Both the position numbers and the translations under genes were made by a program. A stretch of DNA of 64,000 nucleotides from Immundisolibacterales bacterium (GTDB lineage Bacteria > Pseudomonadota > Gammaproteobacteria > HK1): the NCBI GenBank assembly GCA_026712715.1, contig JAPOPW010000047.1:1-64000 (forward strand), written 5' to 3'. Numbering within the stretch: position 1 is the stretch's first letter; every line of letters starts with the position of its first letter. Positions 41,879 to 50,580 of the stretch are shown one piece after another. The notes beneath the pieces are model-generated. The model did not search any database. It saw only the letters and a program-made list of their open reading frames with translations, and had not been told where the DNA came from.

Positions 41879-42661
41879 TCACACCTTGGCGCCGTAGCCC
41901 CCGTCGAGGTCGATGGTCTCCGCGGTGATGAACCGGCCGTCGTCCGAGGCGAGGAAGAGCGCGAGGTTCGCCGCGTCTTCGGGATAGCCCGAGCCGTTCA
42001 GGAGCTGGCGCATCTCGAAATAGGGCTTGATGGGATGCGTTCCTCCCATGTATGGGACCAGGATCTGGCCCGGGCGGATGCAGTTGATCCGGATGTTGTG
42101 GTGTCCGCCCTTGGCCGCAGTGTAGCGGGTGAAGGCTTCGACTCCTCCCTTGGCGGCCGCGTAGGCAGACGGCGGCCCGATGGCACCGCCGGCGTCGAAC
42201 GAGCGCTTGTTGTGCGCGATGACCGCCGCGACCGAGGAGACGTTGATGATGACCCCTCCTCCTGCTTCCACCAGGTGGGGCCACACCGCCCGCGACATGT
42301 AGAACGTACCGAAGAGATTGACGCGGATGGTCGCATCGAAGTCGTCGTCCTCCTCGTCCGGGAATATTCCTCCGAATCCGCGGCCGGCGTTGTTCATGAG
42401 GACGTTGATGCCCTCGTAGGTGGAGACCGTCTCGTCGACCGCGGCCTTGACCGCCGCGCTGTCCGTCACGTCGCAGCGAATGAAGGTCGCGTCCCCACCT
42501 TCGCGCCGGATCTCTTCCTGTACTTCCAGGCCCTTCGGTTCCGTTCTCGCCATGATCGCGACCCTGGCGCCCTCGCGGGCGAAGCGACGACACGTCTCCG
42601 CGCCGATTCCGTCGCTGCCTCCGGTCACGATCGCGACCTTGCCTTCGAGTTTTTTCGTCAT
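41879..42661 (-). CDS. SDR-family oxidoreductase
   Basis: 260 aa, ATG 42661 with AGGAG 8 bases upstream. NAD(P) motif TGGSDGIGAET (about 14-24), then NNAGRGFGGIF, the catalytic Ser in INVSSVAAV, and Tyr/Lys in SAYAAAKGGVEAF. C-terminal NCIRPGQILVPYMGG and TAETIDLDGG are normal. All triad residues are intact, so it is an active alcohol/ketone dehydrogenase of unknown substrate. It sits between the deacylase and the decarboxylase-like gene in one apparent operon with gaps of 56 and 201 bp. Confidence 0.9.
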   Translation of the reverse strand: MTKKLEGKVAIVTGGSDGIGAETCRRFAREGARVAIMARTEPKGLEVQEEIRREGGDATFIRCDVTDSAAVKAAVDETVSTYEGINVLMNNAGRGFGGIFPDEEDDDFDATIRVNLFGTFYMSRAVWPHLVEAGGGVIINVSSVAAVIAHNKRSFDAGGAIGPPSAYAAAKGGVEAFTRYTAAKGGHHNIRINCIRPGQILVPYMGGTHPIKPYFEMRQLLNGSGYPEDAANLALFLASDDGRFITAETIDLDGGYGAKV

Positions 42662-42862
42662 GCTGCTCTCCTGCGTGAAGAATGAAACGTAAGCCAATGA
42701 CCAATGGGCCGACAACGCTCGGACCCGCCGCGGCGACCGGCGACCGGGTTCCGGCAACCGGCGACCGCCGCCCTGAACGGCTTCGCGAGCGGGCCCGGTG
42801 AGCGATGCGCCGCCGGCGCCCGCCGCGCGCGGTCCGAACGACGGGTGCTCGAGGCCGCCGGA

Positions 42863-43711
42863 CTAGGCGACGATGCGCTGGCCGATGAGGTCCCCGCCAC
42901 CGACGCGGTGCTGGATCGTCGCCCCGCAATACTCCTTGATCTCGAGCTCGTGGAGGGCATTGACGATCATGTACTGCGTCGGAAGGTCCTCCCATCGGGC
43001 GCAGTGGAAGGCGACCTCGCCCTCGCCCCGGTAGAACGTCTCGGGCGGCGGGGGAGGACCCGCTTCGGGGCTCAGCACCGCGTAGGCGGCATCCGCCTCT
43101 CCCCAGTCTCCGGTACGCGGCACGTACTTGTAGTGCAGCAGGCCGCGCAGGGTGTTGTCGCGGCGCTGGACGGGGGCCGGCACGGCCGTCGCCGGGTCGG
43201 CCTCCTCCATGTCGCGGAGGGTCATGTCGAGGAAGCGGAAGCCCATCCAGCTCGCGGTGCAACGGGTCTCGCCACCGTACTCGACCGGCTCGGGCAGCTC
43301 GCACCACACCTTCGCGATGCCGAGCTGCTCGCGTCCGGTCAGAATCGGGTCCGCGAGGTTCTCCCACAGCACCATCAGGAAGGGACCTTCGGCCCGGTCC
43401 TTTTTCCCCTCGAACACGACCGGCACCTTGACTCCGAGCACGTTGTAGCCGCGTCCGGCGAGCCAGTCGATTCCGGTCATGTAGGTGGCGGACACCTCGA
43501 CCACCGGCTCCCCGTGGAGCGCGAATCCGGGCGGCAGGAAGGGCTCGAGCTGCCCCGGATCGGTCAGGAAGCGGACCGACACGCTCCGGGACCTGCGCCG
43601 GTCGAGGGGGAAGGCGCCGAGCGCTCCGCCCGGCCCCTGCCGCGGTCCCGACATCGGCCCGAAGTGGGTCGGCATCATGTACATCGTCCGTGGCTTCAGC
43701 GGGTACGGCAT
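42863..43711 (-). CDS. Acetoacetate decarboxylase-family protein
   Basis: 282 aa from ATG 43711 (MPYPLKPRTMYMMPTHFGP). The family signature is SVRFLTDPGQLEPFLPPGF, then YNVLGVKVPVVF and, at the active site, ILTGREQLGIAKVWCELP, where the lysine after GIA is in the position of the Schiff-base lysine. The preceding Glu pair is partly kept. It may decarboxylate or hydrate/condense a beta-keto acid; many family members are not true acetoacetate decarboxylases. It is first in the minus-strand unit, divergent from the TRAP transporter. Confidence 0.85.
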   Translation of the reverse strand: MPYPLKPRTMYMMPTHFGPMSGPRQGPGGALGAFPLDRRRSRSVSVRFLTDPGQLEPFLPPGFALHGEPVVEVSATYMTGIDWLAGRGYNVLGVKVPVVFEGKKDRAEGPFLMVLWENLADPILTGREQLGIAKVWCELPEPVEYGGETRCTASWMGFRFLDMTLRDMEEADPATAVPAPVQRRDNTLRGLLHYKYVPRTGDWGEADAAYAVLSPEAGPPPPPETFYRGEGEVAFHCARWEDLPTQYMIVNALHELEIKEYCGATIQHRVGGGDLIGQRIVA

Positions 43712-43965
43712 GGGTCTCTCCCGATGTGGTTCGCTTCGCTCGCACCAGGCGCGAGCGAGAGGCGGCGGTGCACGCTTCGACGGCAGGTCACGCACAAGGA
43801 TTTCCGGCCGGGCCCGGGAGATGCAGGCGCGCTCGAGCGCATGCCCCCGCCGGGTCCACCCGCCGGGCCCCGGGCTGCGGATCGGTGCCGGACCTACCCT
43901 CCCGTCGATGCCTTCGCACCGCCCGACGTCCGCCCCGGCGCCTCCCCATTGCGGCCGCAAGTCGC

Positions 43966-43978
43966 ATTGTCGACAAAT
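43966..43978. promoter_or_regulatory. Candidate GntR/FCD operator in the TRAP divergent region
   Basis: ATTGTCGACAAAT contains the perfect palindrome TTGTCGACAA, the form recognised by many FadR-subfamily (FCD) GntR regulators of TRAP and acid-sugar operons in proteobacteria. It lies in the 385-bp gap between the decarboxylase-like operon and dctP. Further downstream TTGACG (44001-44006) and GAATAT (44027-44032) might form a promoter with long spacing. The regulator gene is not in the window. The rest of 43712-44096 holds no gene. Confidence 0.5.
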
Positions 43979-44096
43979 TAAAGGGGGCTTGCTAGCATCC
44001 TTGACGGTGGCGAAGTTCCCGCCGACGAATATTCACAAGGGATTGAGGAGGCAAGGCACCGCGAACCGTACTCAACACACTCTCGGAGGAAGACCA

Positions 44097-45206
44097 ATGA
44101 ACCGTACCAGACCCAAGGCATGGTGGCAGTCCCTGCTCGTGTTGCCGTTGATGGCCGCGTTCGTGGGCGGCCAGACGGCGCAGGCCGACGACGTCATCGA
44201 GCTCAGCTTCGCCACCTACTATCCCGGTACCGTCTCGTGGGCAGACGTCGAGCACGCCTACTTCGAAGAGATCGAGAAACGCAGCGGCGGCCGCCTCAAG
44301 GTCACCAAGAAGCACTGGAAGGGCCTCTTCGGCGCGAAGGAGCTGCAGGGCGCGGTCGGCGACGGCGCCGTCGACATGGCCTGGTGCTCGCCGCTCTACA
44401 CCCCGGCGGACAACCCGCTCCGGACGCTCCTCATCGGAGGCCCCTTCCTCGGCAAGTACGTCGACGTGCCGCCTCTGGCGTATACCCATCTCTACGATAC
44501 CTGGGAGCCCGCCGCGGACGACTTCCACAAGCACAACGTCGTGCTCCTGTACGTGCGGCCCGGCCCGCAGATGGGGATGGCGCTCATGGGTGACATCAGC
44601 TCGCCCGATGACCTCGTCGGGAAGAAGATCAGGGCCCACGGCGCGATCTTCAGCAAGGGTCTCAAGAACATGGGCGCGGTTCCGGTGCTGGTCGAAGCGT
44701 TCGACATCGAGCAGCAGATGCGGGCCGGCAACCTCGACGGAGCTTCCGAGACGGGAGGTCTCACCTGGGGCCGCTACCCGGAGAAGATTCCCGGCGTGAC
44801 ACTGGTCGATCCGCGGATCGGGCCCTATGGCGCGGGCCACATGATCATGAACAAGGACAAGTTCGAGAGCCTGCCCGCAGACCTGCAGAAGATGCTCGCC
44901 GACATGCGCTACGAGTGGGCGATCCTCGCCACCCGCTGGGTGGCGATGGACGCGGCGAGAACGATGAAGTTGATCGAGGAGAACGACTATCCCCTCGTGC
45001 GCTTCACCGACGAGCAGTTCGCCGCGTGGCGGGAGAACATGAAGATCGACGAGGTGTTTGCGGAACTGGCCGAGGAGTACGAGGCGCGGGGCGTGCCCGC
45101 GAAGGAAGCGCTGAGCCGCTACACGGCACTCACCGCGCTCCTCGACAAGACGTCGGTCTATCCCAGCGTCGACATGGTGCCGGTCGTCCCGACGTATACC
45201 GAATAG
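44097..45206 (+). CDS. TRAP transporter substrate-binding protein (DctP family)
   Basis: 369 aa, with a signal peptide ending GQTAQA (about residue 31). The mature protein begins DDVIELSFATYYPGTVSW. It has the DctP landmarks GRLKVTKKHWKGLFGAKELQGAVGDGAVDMAW and, about residue 180, DDLVGKKIRAHGAIFSKGLKNMG, where the conserved arginine that holds the carboxylate ligand lies in KIRAHG. The C-terminal helices are normal. It heads a complete dctPQM unit. The ligand is probably a carboxylate, and adjacent genes hint at keto or acyl acids. It follows the window's only clear GntR-type operator. Confidence 0.9.
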   Translation: MNRTRPKAWWQSLLVLPLMAAFVGGQTAQADDVIELSFATYYPGTVSWADVEHAYFEEIEKRSGGRLKVTKKHWKGLFGAKELQGAVGDGAVDMAWCSPLYTPADNPLRTLLIGGPFLGKYVDVPPLAYTHLYDTWEPAADDFHKHNVVLLYVRPGPQMGMALMGDISSPDDLVGKKIRAHGAIFSKGLKNMGAVPVLVEAFDIEQQMRAGNLDGASETGGLTWGRYPEKIPGVTLVDPRIGPYGAGHMIMNKDKFESLPADLQKMLADMRYEWAILATRWVAMDAARTMKLIEENDYPLVRFTDEQFAAWRENMKIDEVFAELAEEYEARGVPAKEALSRYTALTALLDKTSVYPSVDMVPVVPTYTE

Positions 45207-45305
45207 GGAACAGGACGATTCTGGCCATTTCGTGACCCACACTGAGGTCGCCCAGCGTGCGAGAGCCGACTTGAATCTCGAGCACGCCGGGGCGCGGTCA
45301 CCTCG

Positions 45306-45336
45306 CCCGCCCCGCCCGGATCGGGGGCGGGGCGGG
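45306..45336 (+). other. Perfect 12-bp stem-loop after dctP
   Basis: CCCGCCCCGCCC (45306-45317) pairs perfectly with GGGCGGGGCGGG (45325-45336) around a 7-base loop, 100 bp after the dctP stop and before dctQ. It is all G-C and has no T-run. It should protect the dctP message or slow transcription into dctQM. Confidence 0.65.
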
Positions 45337-45380
45337 TGCCCCGGGCGGTCGGTCTCGATTTCGACCGGCCGGGGGGAAGC

Positions 45381-45950
45381 TTGAGAGCTTCCGCCTCCAT
45401 TTCGCAGGCCGGCCGGTTCCTGGCCGCCATCGCCGCGGGCGTCGAACGCGCGAACCTCGTGCTGACCATCGTGGCTTCGGGCCTCATCGCGTTCGTGGCC
45501 GTCGGCACGCTGCTCGATGCCGGCGGCCGCTACTTCAGCCGGCCGATCACGGGTCTCTACGAGCTGAGCGTCCTGCTGTACGTCGCGCTGACCTTCCTCG
45601 CGTTCGGGGTCGTGCAGTGGACGCGTGGCAACATTGCGGTCGATGTCGCAGTGCGCCACCTCTCCCCGCAGGCCCGACGCATTCTCGACATCGTGACCCT
45701 GACGCTCGTTTTCGCCCTGATCGCGATAGCGAGCCACGGCACGATCGTGCAGGCCCTGAAGTCGTGGGCGATCCTCGAGTACGAGGCGGGCTACGCGCAG
45801 TTTCCCCTGTATCCGTCGAAGACGGTCGTCGCGATCGGCTGCACCTACCTCGCGTTCATCCTCCTCCTGCAGCTCGCGGGAAGAATCCTGGAGCTTTTCG
45901 GCGCTCCGCCCATCGAGTCGGAACGGGATGAAGACGAAATGGCGGTGTAG
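45381..45950 (+). CDS. TRAP transporter small permease (DctQ family)
   Basis: 189 aa from TTG 45381, preceded by GGGGGGAAGC. A GTG at 45336 is in frame but falls in the stem-loop. Four transmembrane segments: about 23-48 (LVLTIVASGLIAFVAVGTLL), 58-80, 100-122 and 140-160. The pattern GRYFSRPITGLYELSVLLYVALTFLAFG is typical of DctQ. It joins with the large permease to form the membrane complex that takes substrate from the binding protein, powered by a sodium or proton gradient. Confidence 0.85.
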   Translation: MRASASISQAGRFLAAIAAGVERANLVLTIVASGLIAFVAVGTLLDAGGRYFSRPITGLYELSVLLYVALTFLAFGVVQWTRGNIAVDVAVRHLSPQARRILDIVTLTLVFALIAIASHGTIVQALKSWAILEYEAGYAQFPLYPSKTVVAIGCTYLAFILLLQLAGRILELFGAPPIESERDEDEMAV

Positions 45951-46056
45951 CGCCGGGGAAGCCCCGGTCCGAAAGACAGACCGGGCGATGCGGGCGCCCT
46001 CGAACCGGTCTCGCCGGACTTCGGCTCCGCCCGGCCCGATGACGGGGAGATAGGAC

Positions 46057-47358
46057 TTGGAAGCGACGCTGGTCGTCGGCCTCTTTCTCGCCCTGCTGAT
46101 CCTGCTGGTGGTCAGGATGCCCATCGGCTTCGCGATGATGTTCATCGGCTTCGTCGGCTACACCATCCTGCTGGGATGGGACGTGGCCCTGCGAATCCTG
46201 CCGCGGATGCTCTTCGACCAGTCGGCCAAGTACGGATTCATCATCCTTCCGCTGTTCATCATTTCCGGCGCCTGCGTCCTCCGGGCGGGGCTCGCCCGAA
46301 GCGCGTTCGAGTTCGCCCAGCGGTGCTTCGGGCACCTGCGCGGGGGCATGGCCCTTGCGACGGTGGGGGCGTGCGCCATGTTCGGCGCGTGCACCGGCTC
46401 GAGCATCGTCACCTCGCTGACCGTCGGGCGCATCAGCATTCCCGAGATGAAGCGCCACGGAGTCTCAGACGCGCTCGCCACGGGGACGATTGCGGCCGCC
46501 GGCACGCTCGGCATGCTGATCCCCCCGAGCGCGATGCTGGTCCTCTACGGTCTGCTGACCGATCTTTCGATCATCAAGCTGTTCATCGCGGGCCTCATCC
46601 CCGGCATCGTCTCCGCCGCCATCTACATGGCCGGCATCCACCTGTATGCGCGAATCCGCCCCGAAGCGGTGGGGGAGACGGTGCGCCGGTTCTCCTGGAC
46701 GGAGCGCCTCAAGTCGGCTCACCAGACCTGGGGCATATTCGCGCTCTTCGTCACCATCGTGGGCGGGATCTACACCGGCATCTTCACCGTGACCGAGGCG
46801 GCCGGGGCCGGGGCCGTCGTCGCGTTCGCGATGCTGATGACCAAGAGCGACCGCTGGGCCAACACCCGGGGAAGCTTCTACGAGGCGGCGAGGACCACCG
46901 CCGCGCTCTTCTTCATGCTGCTCGGCGCCATCGTCTTCAGCAACTTCATCCGCATGAGCGGCGTGGCGGTCGAGATCTCGGAGGCCATTCTGGCCTGGCC
47001 GCTCGGCCCGACCGGGACCCTCATCGTGATCCTCCTCATCTTCGTGCCCCTCGGCATGATCATGGACCCGCTGTCCATGATGCTGCTCACGATGCCGGTG
47101 GTGCTGCCCGCCGTCGTCGCCCTCGGGCACGACCCGATCTGGTTCGGGATCATCCTCATCAAGATGTGCGAGCTGGCCAACATCACCCCTCCCATCGGGC
47201 TGCACGCGTTCGTCATCAAGGGGATCGCGCCGCCCGGGGTGCAGATCGAGTCGATCTTCAAGGGCTGCTCGATGTTCGTGGTGCTGGACGCCCTGACGAT
47301 CGCCCTCCTCGTCGCCTATCCCGAGATCGTGATGTGGCTGCCCTCCACGATGAACTGA
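46057..47358 (+). CDS. TRAP transporter large permease (DctM family)
   Basis: 433 aa, about 12 transmembrane segments. TTG start at 46057 with GGGGAGAT upstream. Landmarks are MPIGFAMMFIGFVGY, ACAMFGACTGSSIVTSLTVGRISIPEM (the conserved ion/substrate loop), GTLGMLIPPSAMLVLYG, the second repeat PLGMIMDPLSMMLLTMPVVLP and ITPPIGLHAFVIKG. Both inverted-repeat halves are intact. It ends a plus-strand unit; the convergent CoA ligase gene stops 113 bp downstream, and that gap has only a weak hairpin near 47413. Confidence 0.92.
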   Translation: MEATLVVGLFLALLILLVVRMPIGFAMMFIGFVGYTILLGWDVALRILPRMLFDQSAKYGFIILPLFIISGACVLRAGLARSAFEFAQRCFGHLRGGMALATVGACAMFGACTGSSIVTSLTVGRISIPEMKRHGVSDALATGTIAAAGTLGMLIPPSAMLVLYGLLTDLSIIKLFIAGLIPGIVSAAIYMAGIHLYARIRPEAVGETVRRFSWTERLKSAHQTWGIFALFVTIVGGIYTGIFTVTEAAGAGAVVAFAMLMTKSDRWANTRGSFYEAARTTAALFFMLLGAIVFSNFIRMSGVAVEISEAILAWPLGPTGTLIVILLIFVPLGMIMDPLSMMLLTMPVVLPAVVALGHDPIWFGIILIKMCELANITPPIGLHAFVIKGIAPPGVQIESIFKGCSMFVVLDALTIALLVAYPEIVMWLPSTMN

Positions 47359-47471
47359 GGCGCGGCCTTCGGGAACGCCGGCAGTCGAACGCGAAGTCGA
47401 AAGCGAGGGCGAGCCGTCACCGCTCGACGGCTGTCGCCTGCGGGCCCGACCACCGGGGCGAGAGGGTTCGG

Positions 47472-49199
47472 CTAGGGGAGTCCCCGGCGCAGCACCCGAT
47501 CGCGCAGGGCGCGCTTCTCGATCTTGCCGGTGGTACCACGGGGCAGCGGCTCGTCGTGCAGCCACACGTAGCGCGGCACCTTGAACCGGGCGAGATGCTC
47601 CGCGACGTGGGCGCGAATCGCCGTGGCGTCGAGCGCGGCGCCCGCCCTTCGCATCACCACCACGGCCAGCTCCTCGCCCAGGCGCTCGTCGGGGACGCCG
47701 AAGGCGGCCGCCTCGAACACCGCCGGGTGGAGATACACCACGCGCTCGACCTCGGCGCAGTAGATGTTCTCGCCGCCGCGCAGGACCATCTCCTTCAGCC
47801 GGTCGCGGATGTAGACGTGGCCCTCCTCGTCGATCTCGGCGATGTCGCCGGTGCGAAGCCACCCGTCCCTTATCGTCGCCGCGGTGGCCTCCGGCTGCCC
47901 CCAGTAGCAACGCATGTTCGTCGACGACTTGACGACCAGCTCGCCCCGCTCGCGTGGGGGAAGCTCGTTGCCGTCGTGGTCAATCACCTTGAGCTCGATG
48001 ATCGGAGTGGGCCTGCCGCAACTGTCCGGGCGCTCGACGAGGCCCTCGTCCGAATTGCTCATGCCGCCGGCGTTGGTCTCGGTCATCCCCCATCCGAACG
48101 TCCAGTGCCGGTCCGGCATCCGTTCCTGCAATTGCTCCACCATGCCGCCGGGATTGGGCGAACCGCCGCCGGCGACCACGTTCAGGCTGCGCAGGTCCCG
48201 CCGCGGCAACGAAGGCGAGTGCAACAGCTCCCACGTCATCGTCGGTACCCCGAGAAACGCCGTGATGCGTTCGCATTCGATGAGATCCAGAGCCTTCTCC
48301 GCATCCCACCGGTACATCATGACGACCTTTCGGCCGATGCCGAACGACGAAAGGAGGCTGGCGTGACTTCCGCCGACGTGGAACAGCGGAAACGCCATCA
48401 GGATGGACGGGGGGAACTCGGGGTTCTCCTCGGGCTCCTCGAGCACGCCCATGGCGATCCGGATGGCGGCGTCCAAGCCCCAGTTGGCGAGAGCGGTCAG
48501 CACGGCGCGATGGGTCGAAACGGCTCCCTTGGGGAAGCCGGTCGTCCCGGAGGTGAAGAGGATCGCCGCATCATCGTCGGGGGCGAGCTCGAGGTCCGGC
48601 ATCGACCGGCCCGCGGCGCGTCGCCAGAGCCGGTCGAAGTCGACGACGCCTTCCGGAAGATCGACGTCCCAACGCACGCCGATGACGCGAACGTCCAGCT
48701 CGGGAATGCGCGCGGCCAACCGTTCGTGGCGCGACCGGTCCAGAAAGACCAGCTTCGCGCCGCAGTCCATCAGGCCATGCGCGAGCTCCCCGCCGGACCA
48801 CCAGCCGTTGAGGGAAACGGAGATGGCGCCGCAGGAGGTGATCGCCATGAACGCGATGACCCATTCCGGGCAGTTCCGCATCCCGATGGCCACCCGATCG
48901 CCCTTTTCGACGCCGTAGCGATGGACGAGCTCGTGCGCGATCGCGGCCGCCCGCGCATGCGCCTCGGAAACGGTCAGGCGGGTGTTCTCGAAGACCAGGA
49001 AATCCTTGTCGCCGTGGTCCCGCCGGGCCTGGTCGTAGACTTCCCGGAGCGAGGTCGGCAGATTGCGAAACACGCGGTATGCGACGCCGCCGATGTTCTC
49101 GGTGTCGAGCTCGAACTCCGCGCCCGGCGCGGTCAGGACGGCGACGGCCTCCTCGTAGGTCAGCCGGGCGGCGGGAGGTTGCGGTGTCGCTTCGCTCAC
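47472..49199 (-). CDS. Acyl-CoA synthetase (AMP-forming)
   Basis: 575 aa from GTG 49199 (VSEATPQPPAARLTYEEAV). ANL-superfamily motifs: the phosphate loop ILFTSGTTGFPKGA, GWGMTETNAGGM, TGDIAEIDEEGHVYIRDRLKEMVLRGGENIY and the catalytic lysine in RGTTGKIEKRALRD. All are present. It activates a carboxylic acid with ATP and transfers it to CoA, probably a medium or branched chain acid. It is convergent with the TRAP operon and divergent from the hydratase gene. A second ligase is at 53505. Confidence 0.9.
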   Translation of the reverse strand: MSEATPQPPAARLTYEEAVAVLTAPGAEFELDTENIGGVAYRVFRNLPTSLREVYDQARRDHGDKDFLVFENTRLTVSEAHARAAAIAHELVHRYGVEKGDRVAIGMRNCPEWVIAFMAITSCGAISVSLNGWWSGGELAHGLMDCGAKLVFLDRSRHERLAARIPELDVRVIGVRWDVDLPEGVVDFDRLWRRAAGRSMPDLELAPDDDAAILFTSGTTGFPKGAVSTHRAVLTALANWGLDAAIRIAMGVLEEPEENPEFPPSILMAFPLFHVGGSHASLLSSFGIGRKVVMMYRWDAEKALDLIECERITAFLGVPTMTWELLHSPSLPRRDLRSLNVVAGGGSPNPGGMVEQLQERMPDRHWTFGWGMTETNAGGMSNSDEGLVERPDSCGRPTPIIELKVIDHDGNELPPRERGELVVKSSTNMRCYWGQPEATAATIRDGWLRTGDIAEIDEEGHVYIRDRLKEMVLRGGENIYCAEVERVVYLHPAVFEAAAFGVPDERLGEELAVVVMRRAGAALDATAIRAHVAEHLARFKVPRYVWLHDEPLPRGTTGKIEKRALRDRVLRRGLP

Positions 49200-49624
49200 C
49201 GGAAGTCCGCCCGCTTGCCTTCGGGGCCGGCGAAGGCGGATGTCAGGGTCGCGTCGTCGAGGTACGTCCCGGCCACGTTTGCGTCCGATTCGGCATTCCG
49301 GCGGCTCTCCCTCGACTCGGTCCCGCCGGAACGCGATGGGCGACGGCGCGGTGCTCGCGGGAGGCTCGCGTTCGAGGAGTAAGGAATGCAGGTTGCAAGA
49401 AATGCCGGTCGAAGTCCATCGTCGCACCTTCGCGTCCGGCGCGCTCGATCGCTGCCGCCAGGGCGCACGAAATGGTCGGCGGATCGAGTACGAACGCGTC
49501 GGGCAGGCTCCGGGGTTGGCATCGGTGGAGCCGAGGTCGTAACGTTGCGAAGGACGGCACGAAGGGTGGCGACGCCCGCCGGACATCGTGGACGGTGCAT
49601 CCCGACTGCAGAGGAACGAACGAC
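49200..49624. other. 425-bp divergent gap with no gene
   Basis: It lies between the CoA ligase (minus) and the hydratase (plus). Short open frames on both strands are Arg/Pro-rich and lack motifs. Ribosome-site-like GCAGAGGAACG lies before the hydratase ATG. No clear promoter or repeat was recognised. Confidence 0.5.
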
Positions 49625-50431
49625 ATGAACCAGAGCAGGATCGAGGCGATCGCCGGCCCGTTGGCGAGCGCATGGAGAGAAGGCGGAACCGTGCCGCTGG
49701 TGGCCGACGATCTCTTGCCGGACGGCCTCCAGGAAGCCTGGCGAATCCAGGACGCCCTGGATGAACGGCTGGACTTCGAGCTCGTGGGGTGGAAGGTGGG
49801 CGGCACGAGCCGCGCGAGCATGCGCGCTCTCGGAGTGGATCATCCCCCGTTCCTCGGGCGTCTCTACCGGGAGTTCACGAAGGAAAGCCCGGCCCGCTTT
49901 CGCCTCGCCGACTTCCGCAACGCCCCGATGATCGAGGGCGAGTTCGCGTTCCGCCTCGGCCGGGATCTGCCGCCGCGCGACGCGCCCTACCGCGAGTCGG
50001 AAGTGCGCGACGCGGTGAGCGCGGTCATCATGGCCGTCGACGCGGTCGATACCCGCTGGGGCGTGCATCCCTTCGACCTGCCAATGCTCCTCGGGAACGC
50101 CGACAATGCCTGCGCGGGGGCCTTCGTCATCGGGGAAGTGCTCGACGGGTGGGAGACCCTCGACCTGGCGACGCTCCCGGTCACCCTGCATCTTGACGGC
50201 GAGCCCGCCGGGGGACCTCCCTGGGAAGGCGAGAAGCGCTGCGATCTCCGCGAGCTCTACGCGGCCCTCACGTGGACGGCCAACGAGCTCTCGCGGCGCG
50301 GCCTCGGCCTCCGGGCCGGCGAGGTTGTCTCCACCGGCAGCCCGCACGAGCCGGTGGCCGCGGTGGCCGGAGCGCAGGCCGTGATCCGATACGGCGACGT
50401 GGGCGAGATTCGAGTCACGTTCGAAGGGTGA
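49625..50431 (+). CDS. 2-keto-4-pentenoate hydratase/fumarylacetoacetase-family protein
   Basis: 268 aa, MhpD-like. LDFELVGWKVGGTSRASMRALGV, APMIEGEFAFRLGRDLPPRDAPYRESEV (E-x-E metal residues), GNADNACAGAFVIGEVL and TANELSRRGLGLRAGEVVSTGS follow the family order. It is a paralogue of the protein at 23464, with the same length and the same DLPP-Y-E element. It probably hydrates an unsaturated 2-keto acid or cleaves an acyl-pyruvate. It begins a plus-strand run with a hydroxyacid dehydrogenase, an enoyl-CoA hydratase, an SDR and a CoA ligase, which suggests a degradation pathway. Confidence 0.85.
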   Translation: MNQSRIEAIAGPLASAWREGGTVPLVADDLLPDGLQEAWRIQDALDERLDFELVGWKVGGTSRASMRALGVDHPPFLGRLYREFTKESPARFRLADFRNAPMIEGEFAFRLGRDLPPRDAPYRESEVRDAVSAVIMAVDAVDTRWGVHPFDLPMLLGNADNACAGAFVIGEVLDGWETLDLATLPVTLHLDGEPAGGPPWEGEKRCDLRELYAALTWTANELSRRGLGLRAGEVVSTGSPHEPVAAVAGAQAVIRYGDVGEIRVTFEG

Positions 50432-50580
50432 CCGTCGCGCGCGCGACGGCCCGGGACGGGACCTGGACCGCGAAGGGCGAACGTCGTGCAGCCCGGAAAC
50501 GGATGATGAACGCTGACGCGCCCGCGGCCCGTCGGGCCGGATGGTCGGCCCCCACCTCGAAACGATAAGGGAAATACGCC

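Noticed and set aside
40083-43745. 1220-codon extension upstream of the deacylase
   Set aside because: The part before ATG 41822 overlaps the SDR and decarboxylase-like genes in another frame and has no motifs.
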